Shown: piece by piece, positions 48,055 to 58,450 of the stretch
Numbering within the stretch: position 1 is the stretch's first letter
Layout of the letters: each line of letters opens with the position of its first letter
Assembly: GCA_003952965.2 (NCBI GenBank)
Contig: CM025854.1
Coordinates: 15,850,247 to 15,914,246, forward strand
Reading direction: 5' to 3'
Source: Morella rubra
Lineage: Eukaryota; Streptophyta; Magnoliopsida; Fagales; Myricaceae
DNA length: 64,000 nucleotides
Program-made: the position numbers and the translations under genes
Notes under the pieces: model-generated
Database searches by the model: none
Told to the model about the DNA's origin: nothing
What the model saw: the letters and a program-made list of their open reading frames with translations, nothing else

Positions 48055-48600
48055 AACATATATATGTCTCAGTTCTATTAGTAAGCATCCAATGTAAGAC
48101 TTGGTCTTATACTATTCACTTTTCATTCCATCTTTTTTTCTACTCCATGTAAGACTCAAGGTGTCACAATAGCTACTACCAAAAATTTCTTTTCCATAAT
48201 CCCACTAACCAAATCAACTCTACTCTTCTTCTTGCCTCCAGGACACTGAGCTTTGCTATATCTACCTCCACTTTCATAGGTTCTATAGTCTCCAAATGGA
48301 TTACATGAGCACCTTTAATATCAGAGTAGTTGCGCAACACAGCTGCTTGTCAGCCAATTCCTTCATATCCAGAGACCTTTTCTCCCATGCTCTACTAAAT
48401 TGCGGTTCATTCACACCAGATGCATCGGGAGATAGTAAAAAGTAAGAGTGAGCCGAATGAGATTACAGAAAAAAAATTTTGGCAATAGCTCAAGTCCTAA
48501 ATGGACTGAAAGAATAGAAGGACTGATAAGTGAACAGTATAAAATTAGGTCTCGCATTGAATGCATTGAGACTTATATACATTTCGGTTGAAGACCAACA
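48055..48600. repeat. Inverted repeat, arms about 75 bp
   Basis: The arm at 48055-48140 (ATATATGTCTCAG ... GGTCTTATACTATTCACTT) is mirrored by the reverse complement of 48525-48600 (TATATAAGTCTCAATGCATT ... TTTTATACTGTTCACTT). The ~390 bp between holds no recognisable gene. It lies beside the LINE remnant. Confidence 0.45.
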
Positions 48601-48673
48601 TCATTTCCAATTATTTGTAGCATCCGGAGAAAAGGCCTCGACCAAATCCAAGAAGACTTGTTCTCCAAAAATC

Positions 48674-49110
48674 TGTTGGCGTGAGAAAAGCAAATCTTGA
48701 CAAGTTAAAAGACGTGAAGAGTCAAGATTTGCGGCTGCAAATCTTGACAAGCTCAAAGCACGAAATCCACACAGAGTCAGGATTTGCGAACCGTAAATTC
48801 TGACAATTCCAGCCACCTCTGATAGGAGTAATTGCACCGAAGGAAAAAGACGTGTGCTCCATTTCTCCTTGTGATCTTTCGCTATAAATACAAACTATTG
48901 TAAGGGAGTTCGATATGCCTCTCTGCAAAGAGCACCCGTGGGTTGAAAGAGAATGTGAGGAGGAAAAGTGCGGTATGAGAGTTAAGAGTTTGTAAAGTTT
49001 TGGTTCTGCAAGTGAAATCAAAATACTCTCCTCTGTGGACGTAGGCAATTGTCGAAGCACGTTAAATATTGGCCTCCATGTGTTTGTGTTTTTTCGTTTC
49101 GTGCTCAACA
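48674..49110 (+). repeat. 5' LTR of copia-B
   Basis: TG...CA ends, TATA box TATAAATA at 48883-48890 and a perfect 12-bp-arm palindrome GTCAAGATTTGC / GCAAATCTTGAC at 48721-48748. Half of a second palindrome (GCAAATCTTGAC at 48690-48701) remains, whose other half is present only in the 3' LTR. Confidence 0.92.
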
Positions 49111-49126
49111 AGTGGTATCAGAGCTG
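49111..49126 (+). other. Primer-binding site of copia-B
   Basis: TGGTATCAGAGCTGG directly after the 5' LTR is the standard initiator tRNA-Met primer site of plant Copia elements. Confidence 0.85.
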
Positions 49127-49744
49127 GCAAGTGGTCGGAAGTTTCGTTTTTGTATTCGGCCGAGACCCGATCTGTGTCCAAATGAGATTTTGGACCTAAC
49201 TGGGAACTCCTCGCGACGAGACGAGCACAACGGTACAAACCAGGAGTCAAACGGACACCGCACACGCCCACATGCGCCGATAGAAGTTTCTGCGCGTGTG
49301 CCCACTCTCCCCATGCACTGCCACTCGCCACCAGCCGCTTGAAGGATGCTACACGCACCGTCACACGCTCAGAAAAAGAATGACACGCACCCGGTGGATT
49401 GTTCAGTCCGAGTTTTGACCGAGTCGCCGAGTCAACTCGGCAAGTTAGGCCGTGTTACCCGAGTCCGACTGAGTCACTGAGTCGACTCGCCCGAGTTAAC
49501 GGTAACGGTAACCGTTAACGTCGGCAACATCTCCGGTGAATATTCTGTTAAGTTGGACGGAATATTCTATTTCTGGAAGGAATATTCCAGATTCAAATTT
49601 TGTGCATTTTAGGCCCAATTTTTGTCCTTTTTGGGCCGGACCGAACCTGTCCTAATTATTTCAACCGTTCCGGATGTAACGGTAGGCTCCATTTTGCGAG
49701 ATTCTACTCCAAACGTAGAGCAACAAGCCATTTGAGCCTCAAAT

Positions 49745-52340
49745 ATGGCGGAATCAATGGCGAATTCAGGTTTCGGTGAAATGATCAATCTTACGGCGTC
49801 CAACTACACACTTTGGAGACCCAGGATGGAGGACCTCTTAAACTGCATGGATCTGTTTGATCCAATAGAGAGAAAAGGTGTGAAACCAGCCGTGACGCCA
49901 GAGAAAGATTGAAGAAAAATGCACAGGAGAACTATTGGTCAGATCAGACAATGGATCGACCATAGTGTGTTTCATCATGTTGCCCAGGAGACAGATGCAT
50001 ACGTCTTGTGGCAGAAGCTGGAAAGTATGTATCAGGCCAAGACCGCTCGAAATAAGGCGTTATTGATGAGACGCCTTGTTAATCTAAAGTTGAAGAGCGA
50101 CACCTCTGTAGTAGAACACACCAATGAGTTCCAAAACCCGGTGAACCAACTTCCATCAGTAAAGTTGAAAATTGGGGATGAAGAACAAGATTTGCTCCTT
50201 CTCAGTTCTCTACTAGACAGTTGGGAGACATTAGTGGTTTCTCTCAGCAATTCGGCTCCAGGCTGCAAACTTACCACGATGATGGTGAAGGATGTGCCCT
50301 GTTTAATGAGGAAGCCAGAAGGAAGAGGCTGGTACAGACCAGTCAGATGCCTTTGTTGCAGAAGGAATGCACCAAAGAAGTGGTAGATGGAGAAGTAGAG
50401 GCAGAGGTCGAAACAGAGGTAGATCCCAGAATTCAGGCAGTGATTAAAAGGACAAGGTCAAATGTTTCTTTTGTGGCATTGAAGGCCACATGAAGAATAA
50501 CTGTTGGAGGATACATCGGGAGCAAGGCTAGTCCAGCAACAAGGAAGATGGAGAAGCTTTAGTCTCTCTTCCTGGAGATTGTGCATGAAGCTGCAGGAGA
50601 TGGCACGTGGTGTTGAGTAGAGGGTGCATCTCCTCCTCCACCAGACATTGCAGCAGATGCATAGGGTGTTGAGTAGAAGGCATTGTCACCTCCTCTACCA
50701 AAAGCTGGAGAAAATGAAGGCTAGCAACCAGCCTTAAAAGAGGGAGATGGTGAAAGTTTATTCACTCTTCCTAGAGATTTTGAAGAAGGTTATGTTCATG
50801 TTGCGAGTCAGGATGCAGAATGGGTGGTAGATACAACAGCTTCCTACCACGTCACTCATCGCAAAAACTTCTTCATGATGTATGGAGCCGTAGATTATGG
50901 TACAGTGAGAAGAGGAAACTCCAGTTCATCTGAGATCACAGGTGTAAGCGATCAGAACCATAGTGTTATTCAAGTGCCAAACCTCCGCTAAATCCAATAT
51001 TTGTGTCAGCCCTTTACTGCTAGGGCTACGACAACTACTTCAACAACAATACCTAGGAGTTGATGAAAGGTATTGTGATTGTCGCTTATGGACACATTTG
51101 TAGCACGTTCTTCAGACTCATGTGAAGATCTGTGATGATGACTTCAAAGCGGGTGAAGGTGAGGCATCTCCAAATCTGTGGCATAAGAGACTCGGACACA
51201 TGAGGGAGAAAGGGTTGTCAACATTGGCAGAGAAAGCGCGCATCCAGGTGAATCGAAGGAAAGCGTCCAGCCCTTTGTGAAAAAAAGTCTAGTCCATCTG
51301 ACAGGAGAAGATCAAAGTTGTTGAGCCTGGTACACTTTGATCTACGGTCCCTTTTGAAAGCGCTATCTTTGGGTGGTAACAAATATGCAACCTGTTACTT
51401 GATAAGCAGAACACTATCAAGTCTGTTGAAGCTTGAGGCTCCGGAGATAGTGTGGTCTAACAGAAAGATATCCTTCTCTTATTGGAGAGTGATTGAGTGC
51501 AAAGTGTTTGCACATGTATCAAGCTGCAGAGATAGGTGTTGAGTTGGAAGAACAGTTACTCACTCCACCAGAAGATTTGGATACAGGTTGTGGGATCCTG
51601 GAGTTGATCGCTTCAGAAGGTTATCAAATCCAGATGAAAAAGTGCTCCAAATATTATTCAGTCCTGGACGGCTTCAGTTTGCCACAGACACTGAAGGAAC
51701 GCAGGACGGTTCCCTAGAAGAGGAGGTGATGAGGGTGTTAAGTGAGAGAAGAAGATACCGTTCCACCAGAAGTTGCTGAAGAGAGTGTTGAGCATAGGGG
51801 TGCAGCTACCTGCTCCACTAGAGGCTGCAGAAGAGGGTGTTGAACAGGGGGAGATATACCCACTCCACCAAAGGTTGCAGAAAGGGATGTTGAGCAGAAG
51901 GAGTTACCTGTTCCACCAGAAGCTGTATGATCATCACAACGATCACGTGATGATGAACTTCCTCTAATTGACGATCCTCCACGAAGAGAGGGTTGTCACT
52001 AATCCCGTCAAAGAGATTTTCAGAATCAGATTATATTCTTCTTATTGATGAGGGGGAGCAACAAAGTTGTTGTGAAGTCAGAACTCACAGGTGCACAGGT
52101 GATGCAAGATGAAAAGAGTCCCTTACACAGGAGATGCAAGATGCCTTGCACAGGAGTTGCAAGATGAAATGATTCCCTTACAGAAGAATCAGACGTATGA
52201 GTTGATGAGACTTCCAAAGAGAGCACTGAAGGTTTCAGCTGACATGTTGTCGTAGGTGGAGCTATGTGGGACATAGCCGGGATGAACACCTCCAACTGAA
52301 GATGCCAGGATATATTCTCCTCTGTGTGGCATGGAGGGGG
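49745..52340 (+). pseudogene. copia-B gag-pol remnant
   Basis: Gag starts MAESMANSGFGEMINLTASN at 49745 with the LTASNYTLWRPRMEDLL block. A stop TGA at 49910-49912 replaces the usual Trp codon, and the frame then stays open as WIDHSVFHHVAQETDAYVLW to VNQLPSVKLKIGDEEQDLLL. After a frameshift near 50290 comes FNEEARRKR and a zinc knuckle CFFCGIEGHMKNNC at about 50464. Protease is WVVDTTASYHVTHRK near 50821 (catalytic DTTAS in place of DTAAS). The pre-integrase block LWHKRLGHMREKGLSTLAEK lies near 51179. Two integrase scraps follow (VHFDLRSLLKALSLGGN; APEIVWSNRKISFSYWRVIE). Only the linker QDEMIPLQKNQTYELMRLPK, just before reverse transcriptase, remains near 52155. Confidence 0.85.
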
Positions 52341-52345
52341 AGAAT

Positions 52346-52800
52346 TGTTGGCGTGAGAAAAGTCAAGATTTGCAGCGCAAATCTTGACAAGTTAAAAGGC
52401 GTGAAGAGTCAAGATTTGCGGCTGCAAATCTTGACAAGCTCAAAGCGCAAAATCCACACCCCACAAAGTTAGGATTTGCAAACCGCAAATTCTGACAATT
52501 CCAGCCACCTCTGACAAGAGTAATTGCACCGAAGGAAAAAGACGTGTGCTTCATTTCTCCTTGTGATCTCTCGCTATAAATACGAACTATTGTAAGGGAG
52601 TTCGATGTGCCTCTCTGTAAAGAGCACCCGTGGATTGAGAGAGAATGAGGAGGAAAAGTGCGGTACGAGAGTTGAGAGTTTGTAAAGTTTTGGTTCTGCG
52701 AGTGAAATCAAAATACTCTCCTCTGTGGACGTAGGCAATTGCCAAACCACGTTAAATATTGGTCTCTGTGTGTTTGTGTTTTTTCGTTCCGTGCTTAACA
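52346..52800 (+). repeat. 3' LTR of copia-B
   Basis: Matches the 5' LTR throughout. It carries two palindromes in tandem (52362-52388 and 52408-52435), against one and a half in the 5' LTR. This accounts for most of the length difference. Confidence 0.92.
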
Positions 52801-53130
52801 AAATCCACATTCTTCATATATATTGTCTTTATCACACGAACCCAAAGACTCTCCTCCTCAGTCAATAATTTGCGTACCAACTTCGCTACAAGGGCTATGT
52901 TAATATCCTTCCATCATTCGCAACCGCATTCCACCTTCATGTTTTGGTTAGGCATATTGAGCACCACTATTTCAACGTAAGATTCCTCTTTTTCTCCTCC
53001 TTATATATACCCCAACCAAAAAGAATTCATCACCTTATCCACATCCCTACAAAGAGTTCTTCAATGCATCAACTACCCCTCTAAATCACACGCTAACATT
53101 CTTAATAAGATCTCTTTCTAAGCTCTAAAA

Positions 53131-53960
53131 GCTCATTTACCTTTATATACTAAAATAGTATCACTAAAACAAAAAGAATAATAAAAAATTACATTTTGCA
53201 TTTTGCATTTTGCATTTTTGAACTGAAACACCATTTGCAATGTGCACATTGAACTTCCATATATTTAAAACATTTCATCTATAAACTACCAATAAATTTT
53301 TAATTTACACCCCATTTTCAAATCTGGCTGTTATGATGATGGTGCCATATGAACTAATTTTTTGTTGATTTTAGTAGTCAAATAATAATCTATTAGTGCG
53401 ATGTACCAAAGTTAGTGGTTTAGATAATGTGCATTCTAAGTAGTATAGTAGTTTTAGGATGCATAATGTAATTTTCTAATGGAGTAATCATTAATGCATT
53501 TAGCATTTGTTAGAGATAATGTCATAGTCAATTTTGATGTGATATTATTGTTATCAAGATATCAGATTTCGTTATTATAAAGATATCATGGAAGACTTTT
53601 ATCATTGTAGGTTTTAAACTGAAACAATTAAACATAAAGTACAATATAACTTCGAAATAACTTGTACCACAAAATATTGCCAACATGTTGTAGTAAGATG
53701 TAACACCCCGAGTCCCACATAGAATCAGAAAAGGAAATAATGAGAAAAGAATGATATAAGGTCAAGCCACACATTAGTTTTTTAGTGGGTAGAACTGAGA
53801 CTTATAATGATTCAAAGAGCTTCAAAAGTAACATTTACTAGTCTTTTTGAAATCAAAATATAGATGGGGCTAGCTGTCCCTTGAGTAGTTAGACAAGATT
53901 TTCTCAAACAACAAATTAACTCTTACAGTTGATAAGTTGGTTAAATTTAGGCATTGCTTG
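53131..53960. other. Spacer with a possible LTR start
   Basis: Mostly AT-rich. TGTAACACCCCGAGTCCCAC at 53700 resembles the start of a plant Gypsy LTR, but no matching end or second copy is visible. Four tandem TTTTGCA units occur at 53191-53216. Confidence 0.35.
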
Positions 53961-54884
53961 CAGTGGCGGAGGGAGGCTGGCCCTCGTTGGCCCAGTGTAA
54001 AACGTTGAAATTTTTTTTTTTTTTTTTATGTCTCCTGTAACCATGTTGGCCCCCCTTAAAGCTCAGTGGATTGATTTGCGATCAAAGTGATTGATGAAAT
54101 ACAATTTCATTTTAATGTTAACTCTCTCTAATTTAAGTTAACTATTTAAGTTTATATACACACAATATATAAATTCGTGCTAGTTTTAGATTAAGATCTT
54201 TGGTGCTTGGAAGATCTTGATGTTGCTTTTTATTATAATGTTATTTGTAGACTGAAAAGTATGCTTGAGTAATTGAAATTTTTAAGAGGACATGTTCAAT
54301 CTTTTGATATTCTATTGGATCAGCACTCTGTACCATCTTGGAGGTCGAATGTTTGAACATGTCATCTCTTTTTATTTTATTTTTTTGCTTATAAATGTCC
54401 TCTTTTTTTTTTATTCACTTGTTAAATGAAAAGTAAAGATCAGAGTTTGAGTGCTCTTCCTTCCAATAACAAGAGAGGGGGCAAGTTGCAAAGGCTAAGC
54501 AACTCTACTCTAAGATTTGTACATAGTTAACATTAATAGTACAAACTAATTGTTGCATTTTTTCAGATAACTTTGCTTACCAACATAAAGCACTATTATT
54601 ACCCAAAAACATATAGCGTCATTATCATTGTGCCTTTACCACAATTCAGTTGGGTTGGCTGATCAAATAAACTATGTGTCATGTGGGAAACTCACTTTTT
54701 ATCATGGCTTATTTTCATATCAGCTCACTCATTATTTGTAATACCAAATGAATTTAATTTTAGTCTTTAATTTTTAATATTTTAACTCTAAAACATTTTT
54801 TTTACATTATATAGTAAAAAAAAATTCTGTCATTTTCCCTTAGGAGTTAGTCCCCCTTCAGATTCATTCCTGGTTCCGCCACTG
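53961..54884 (+). mobile_element. Non-autonomous hAT element, 924 bp
   Basis: Starts CAGTGGCGGAGGGAGGC and ends CTGGTTCCGCCACTG. The perfect 8-bp duplication ATTGCTTG is at 53953-53960 and 54885-54892. No transposase. The 3' 140 bp match the hAT elements ending at 12190 and 28847 and (inverted) at 9157. The 5' end differs from theirs. Confidence 0.93.
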
Positions 54885-55415
54885 ATTGCTTGTGTTTGGC
54901 AAATCACGAAACCACAATATATATTAGGATTCAAAATTGTTTCTCTATAGCAAATTTCGTATCTGAAAATAATGATCATTAATTTGTCAAATCGGTATTC
55001 CAAAGCGGTATAAACAGTTTACATATCAATTTTTTTTTTTTTTTAATTTGTGATTTTGGGCTCTTCTTGTTCTTTGCAAACTACACGTCTACAAAGGGTG
55101 TAACTCATGGAAGCGATGGTTTGTGGGTCATGCAGGCACGTTAAATATGTCTTCCAATCTATAAATATTCTCGACTGAGGGGACTTGTTTGTATCGCTTC
55201 ATGCGCAAGACCTTCCCACCAAATTCATGAAATTAACATTATATTTAGTCCAAATGTTGGTAATTAGTGACATTAGTCCAGCCATTCAACCCAAAAGCCT
55301 CAACATGACAACAAGACAACTTGGGAAAGAGAAGTAGAGAACAATATTGTGATTCGAGTCGCCACTTCGAAGAACATCCAACGCCCGTAAAGGGTAAACC
55401 GACGGGCAAACCTAC

Positions 55416-56705
55416 ATGGGCTCCTACGGCTCCAACTTCCTACGCCTCCTTTCCTGCACCAAGCTCTTGTCCTCACACGTCAGCCAAGGTCGTCATGACC
55501 AAGCCCTTGCTCTTTTCCGCCACATGCAAGCCTCCCTTTCTCTTCCTCTCGACCCCCACGTCTTCTCTCTCGCCCTCAAGTCTTGTGCGGCGATCAACCG
55601 CCCGCAACTTGGTACGGCTATCCATGCCCATGTTGCCAAATCCTCCTTCCTCTTAAACCAATTCGTCGCATGCGCTCTCGTTGACATGTATGGCAAATGC
55701 GTCTCGATTTTGCCATCGCGCCAGCTGTTCGATGAAGTTCCCCAGAGAAATGTTGTTGTGTGGAATGCTATGATATCCATTTATACGCATTCTAATTGTG
55801 TTCCTGATGCCTTGAGATTGTTCGAAGTCATGGACGTTACACCCAATGTGTCAACTTATAATTCGATTATAGCGGGTTTGGCAGGTATGGAGGAGGGGTC
55901 ATTTAAGGCGATTCAATTCTATCGGCGAATGAGTGAAACGGGGTTGAAGCCAAATGAAATTACGCTTCTTGCTCTATTACCCGTTTGCGTAGGTGTAGGG
56001 GCTTTGAATTTGATTAAGGAAATTCATGGTTATGCAGTTAGAGATGATATTGACTCGCATCCACAGTTGAGTAGTGGCCTAGTGGAAGCCTATGGTCGAT
56101 GTGGGTGTCTCGTACATGCTCATAACGTGTTTTGGGGCATGACGGAAAAAGATGTGGTTGCATGGAGCAGCTTAATATCAGCATACGCACTTCATGGTGA
56201 GGCAAGAACTGCGCTGGATATTTTTCACCGAATGAAATTGGCAAAAATTCAGCCAGATGAGATCACTTTTCTTGGTGTGCTGAAAGCTTGTAGCCATGCG
56301 GGATTAGCTGATGAAGCGCTGGATTACTTTGCTCGAATGCACACGGAATATGCCATGGAAGCAAGTAGTGATCACTATTCATGTCTAGTGGATGTGTTGA
56401 GCAGAGCTGGGAGATTGTACGAGGCATATCAAGTAATACGAGACATGCCAGTTAAGGTGACTGCAAAAGCTTGGGGTGCTCTGCTTGGGGCATGTAGGAC
56501 TTATGGAGAGTCAGATCTTGCAGAAATTGCAGGAAAAGCTTTGTCTGAGATTGAACCTAATAATCCTGCCAACTATGTTCTGTTGGGTGGAATATATGCT
56601 AGTCTAGGACGACATGAGGAAGCTGAAAGAATGAGGAGGGAAATGAAGGAGAAGGGACTGAAGGCTGCCCCTGGTAGTAGTTGGGTAGTATATCAGGATC
56701 GTTAA
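55416..56705 (+). CDS. Pentatricopeptide repeat protein, At1g03510-like
   Basis: A single intronless frame of 429 residues, the same length as Arabidopsis At1g03510 and similar over its whole length. PLS-class PPR proteins bind organelle RNA and act in editing, splicing or stability; this one ends with an E-type motif but no DYW domain. PPR units are visible from about residue 20 (HDQALALFRHMQA) through LFDEVPQRNVVVWNAMISIY, GLKPNEITLLALLPVCVGVG, KDVVAWSSLISAYALHGEAR and IQPDEITFLGVLKACSHAGL. The E region reads AKAWGALLGACRTYGESDLA ... ANYVLLGGIYASLGRHEEAE ... GSSWVVYQD. The start MGSYGSNFLRL is the first ATG in frame. Organelle targeting is inferred from the family. The gene looks intact. 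Confidence 0.93.
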   Translation: MGSYGSNFLRLLSCTKLLSSHVSQGRHDQALALFRHMQASLSLPLDPHVFSLALKSCAAINRPQLGTAIHAHVAKSSFLLNQFVACALVDMYGKCVSILPSRQLFDEVPQRNVVVWNAMISIYTHSNCVPDALRLFEVMDVTPNVSTYNSIIAGLAGMEEGSFKAIQFYRRMSETGLKPNEITLLALLPVCVGVGALNLIKEIHGYAVRDDIDSHPQLSSGLVEAYGRCGCLVHAHNVFWGMTEKDVVAWSSLISAYALHGEARTALDIFHRMKLAKIQPDEITFLGVLKACSHAGLADEALDYFARMHTEYAMEASSDHYSCLVDVLSRAGRLYEAYQVIRDMPVKVTAKAWGALLGACRTYGESDLAEIAGKALSEIEPNNPANYVLLGGIYASLGRHEEAERMRREMKEKGLKAAPGSSWVVYQDR

Positions 56706-57529
56706 CAATGCCTTCGGAACTATTTTTTTCCTGGCGAAGAGGGATAAAAATTCATGACATATCACTTTGGATAGTCATGAAAAGCATCCACTTGATATGG
56801 TGATAAAGAAAGAGCTGAAACTTTCACCACAAACAGTCCTATTTATGACACAACTAAACAGTTTTGAGCTGATAAGATAACCACCAAAGAGTCGATTACA
56901 CCTGAAATGATGATGTTTGCAGACTAGAACGCATCTAAGAGTGACACGATTGCAGGGGGAAAAGAACCTTTATAACGTGTTTCCTTTAAAGGCATCATCT
57001 GTTGAGTATCCATTTTAAACCTGCAATTCCCCGCAGACTTGATATCTCAGTTGGATAAAAAGCAGTAGGAAAGGATATTAAATCAGGCTTTCCTCGCTTG
57101 AGTATGAAGATTTTCCGCAAGGATGATATCCTGAATCATGAACCGAGCACAGGCAGAAGTAAGCTAATAAAGTCCTGAAGGTGGATCAAGAAGATCAAAA
57201 GCCTCGCAATAAAGCTCAGGTATGTAGACCATGTCATCTCTTTCCTCATTTGGTGGATCAAACCTTGATAATGTGACGGGTATAGATTTAGTTTGTTTGA
57301 GATATCATTCTCCAAGGCTGACGCATATTACTTATCAAGGCAACGATAATTGGGTCAGTTTCAGTATTCTCCTATGACACAAGCACCATTAAAGTTGTCA
57401 CCTTGAATAGTTCGAGCTTACTCATGAATTATGAAGTTGCCTCAATTTGGGGATTTTTTTTATTAGATTTGGAGACTTGAAAGACACGTTCATGACCCAA
57501 ATATGTAGCGTTGGAAATTTGTAGTGGCC
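56706..57529. other. 3' flank of the PPR gene
   Basis: Probable 3' UTR followed by non-coding spacer. No other gene is supported. Confidence 0.4.
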
Positions 57530-58122
57530 TTCGTGGGCATGTGACGGTATGAGATTATTAATTGGTTCTCTAAACATTGCAAAGGGAAGTCCTTAATATC
57601 CTCCGCAAGATGCACTCTATTGTCAGCCCTTGTCTACCATATCTGGAGAGAAATGTCATATTAATTGGTTCTCTAACCATTGCAAAGGGAAGTCCTTACT
57701 ATCCTTCGCAAGATGCACCCTATTGGCAGCCCTTGCTACCATAATCTGGAGAGAAAGCAACAGAAGATTTCATGGTGAACCTCCATATCCAAGTTCTGGA
57801 GGATATCTCCCTTGAGGTGAGAACTAGACTCAATTCCAATAGAAACAACCCAAGGAGCACCGCAAATTGTCTCCCGGTGAAGGGCTGGCAATTGGAAGAT
57901 GCTGTCCTGCGGCAAGAGCAGAGTGTTTTAACTGAACTTACAAGCTTTCCTATGTTCGTGTGTATTTTGTTCTTTGGTAAGGTGTTGACTGTTAGCATGA
58001 TTGACCCCGGTTAGATCTTTTGTATATTTCTCTAGCCTTAGGCCCTGATAGGGCTTGTATTTCTGGATTCTCCAGTCCTTTCTTTCAATATACATACTAA
58101 CTTACCAAAAAAAAAAAAAAAA
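57530..58122 (+). mobile_element. 5'-truncated L1-type LINE with poly(A) tail
   Basis: Frames give INWFSNHCKGKSLLS, ARCTLLAALATIIWRESNRR and FHGEPP, the C-terminal zf-RVT region of plant L1 ORF2 (usual form WL..HCKGKSL...I.K..LAA.VY.IW.ERN.R.F). The 3' end reads CTTTCAATATACATACTAAC and then an A16 tail at 58107-58122, as in other plant L1 copies. A ~100-bp direct duplication lies inside (57556-57658 and 57659-57757). The 5' border and target duplication are not clear. Confidence 0.65.
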
Positions 58123-58184
58123 TCTGTTTCTAGGAACATTAGGCTTGTGAACTCGCATCAATCGGTAGCCTGACCATAGTTATA

Positions 58185-58450
58185 GCCCGGAAAAATAAAC
58201 GCGTCCCAGCGGTTCTCCTAAAAGTTAGCCAATCATCAGCAAAACGAATTTGTCTTCCACTTTGATCTGGTTTCGATCCCTATAATCGACTCAAATTCTT
58301 TATATTCTTATTAAGAAAAATCTTTACTATTTGAGGAAATGGACAAAGAGTATTGGCGTTTGAATTATACCAGCCTCTAACATCTCTTGGACCAACAACT
58401 TGATCTGTCTTTCTAGAATGGCATGGTCGCATCTCTTGGGATCAGCCATT
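58185..58450 (-). pseudogene. Gypsy-type reverse transcriptase scrap
   Basis: The minus strand reads ILERQIKLLVQEMLEAGIIQ (compare EIEKQVKEMLE.GII in Gypsy polymerases), then after a gap YRDRNQIKVEDKFVLLMI and LGRVYFSGL*LWSGYRLMRV, corresponding to the DYR.LN.IT..DKFP and VYFSKLDLRSGYHQIR blocks. Frames are broken and the part between is deleted. It is a decayed fragment. Confidence 0.5.

Larger units (their letters stand above)
48674..52800 (+). mobile_element. Ty1/Copia element copia-B with two LTRs
   Basis: LTRs at 48674-49110 (437 bp) and 52346-52800 (455 bp) begin TGTTGGCGTGAGAAAAG and end AACA. Perfect target duplication AAATC at 48669-48673 and 52801-52805. Primer site TGGTATCAGAGCTGG at 49112 and polypurine tract ATGGAGGGGGAGAA at 52331. 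The 3.2 kb interior keeps gag, zinc knuckle, protease and parts of integrase, but reverse transcriptase and RNase H are almost wholly missing. The LTRs are alike with scattered differences plus one 15-18 bp indel. It is a non-autonomous, relatively recent copy compared with copia-A. Confidence 0.93.
48601..53130 (-). pseudogene. L1-type LINE reverse transcriptase remnant split by copia-B
   Basis: On the minus strand 53130-52801 reads VDKVMNSFWLGY, then INIALVAKLVRKLLTEEESL and WVRVIKTIYMKNVDF, the C-terminal part of plant L1 reverse transcriptase ORF2 (usual form NKALLAKLGWKLLTE..LW...LKSKYLK). The reading is interrupted exactly at the AAATC duplication of copia-B and continues at 48673 (FLENKSSWIWSR, the SF..W.SI block). 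Stops are present. It is an old fragment; no 3' tail is visible. Confidence 0.6.

Noticed and set aside
48601..49364. Frames of 78-129 residues over and around the copia-B 5' LTR
   Set aside because: LTR and leader sequence; no domain.
55321..55656. 111-residue frame overlapping the PPR start
   Set aside because: Different frame from the PPR gene and without PPR or other motifs.
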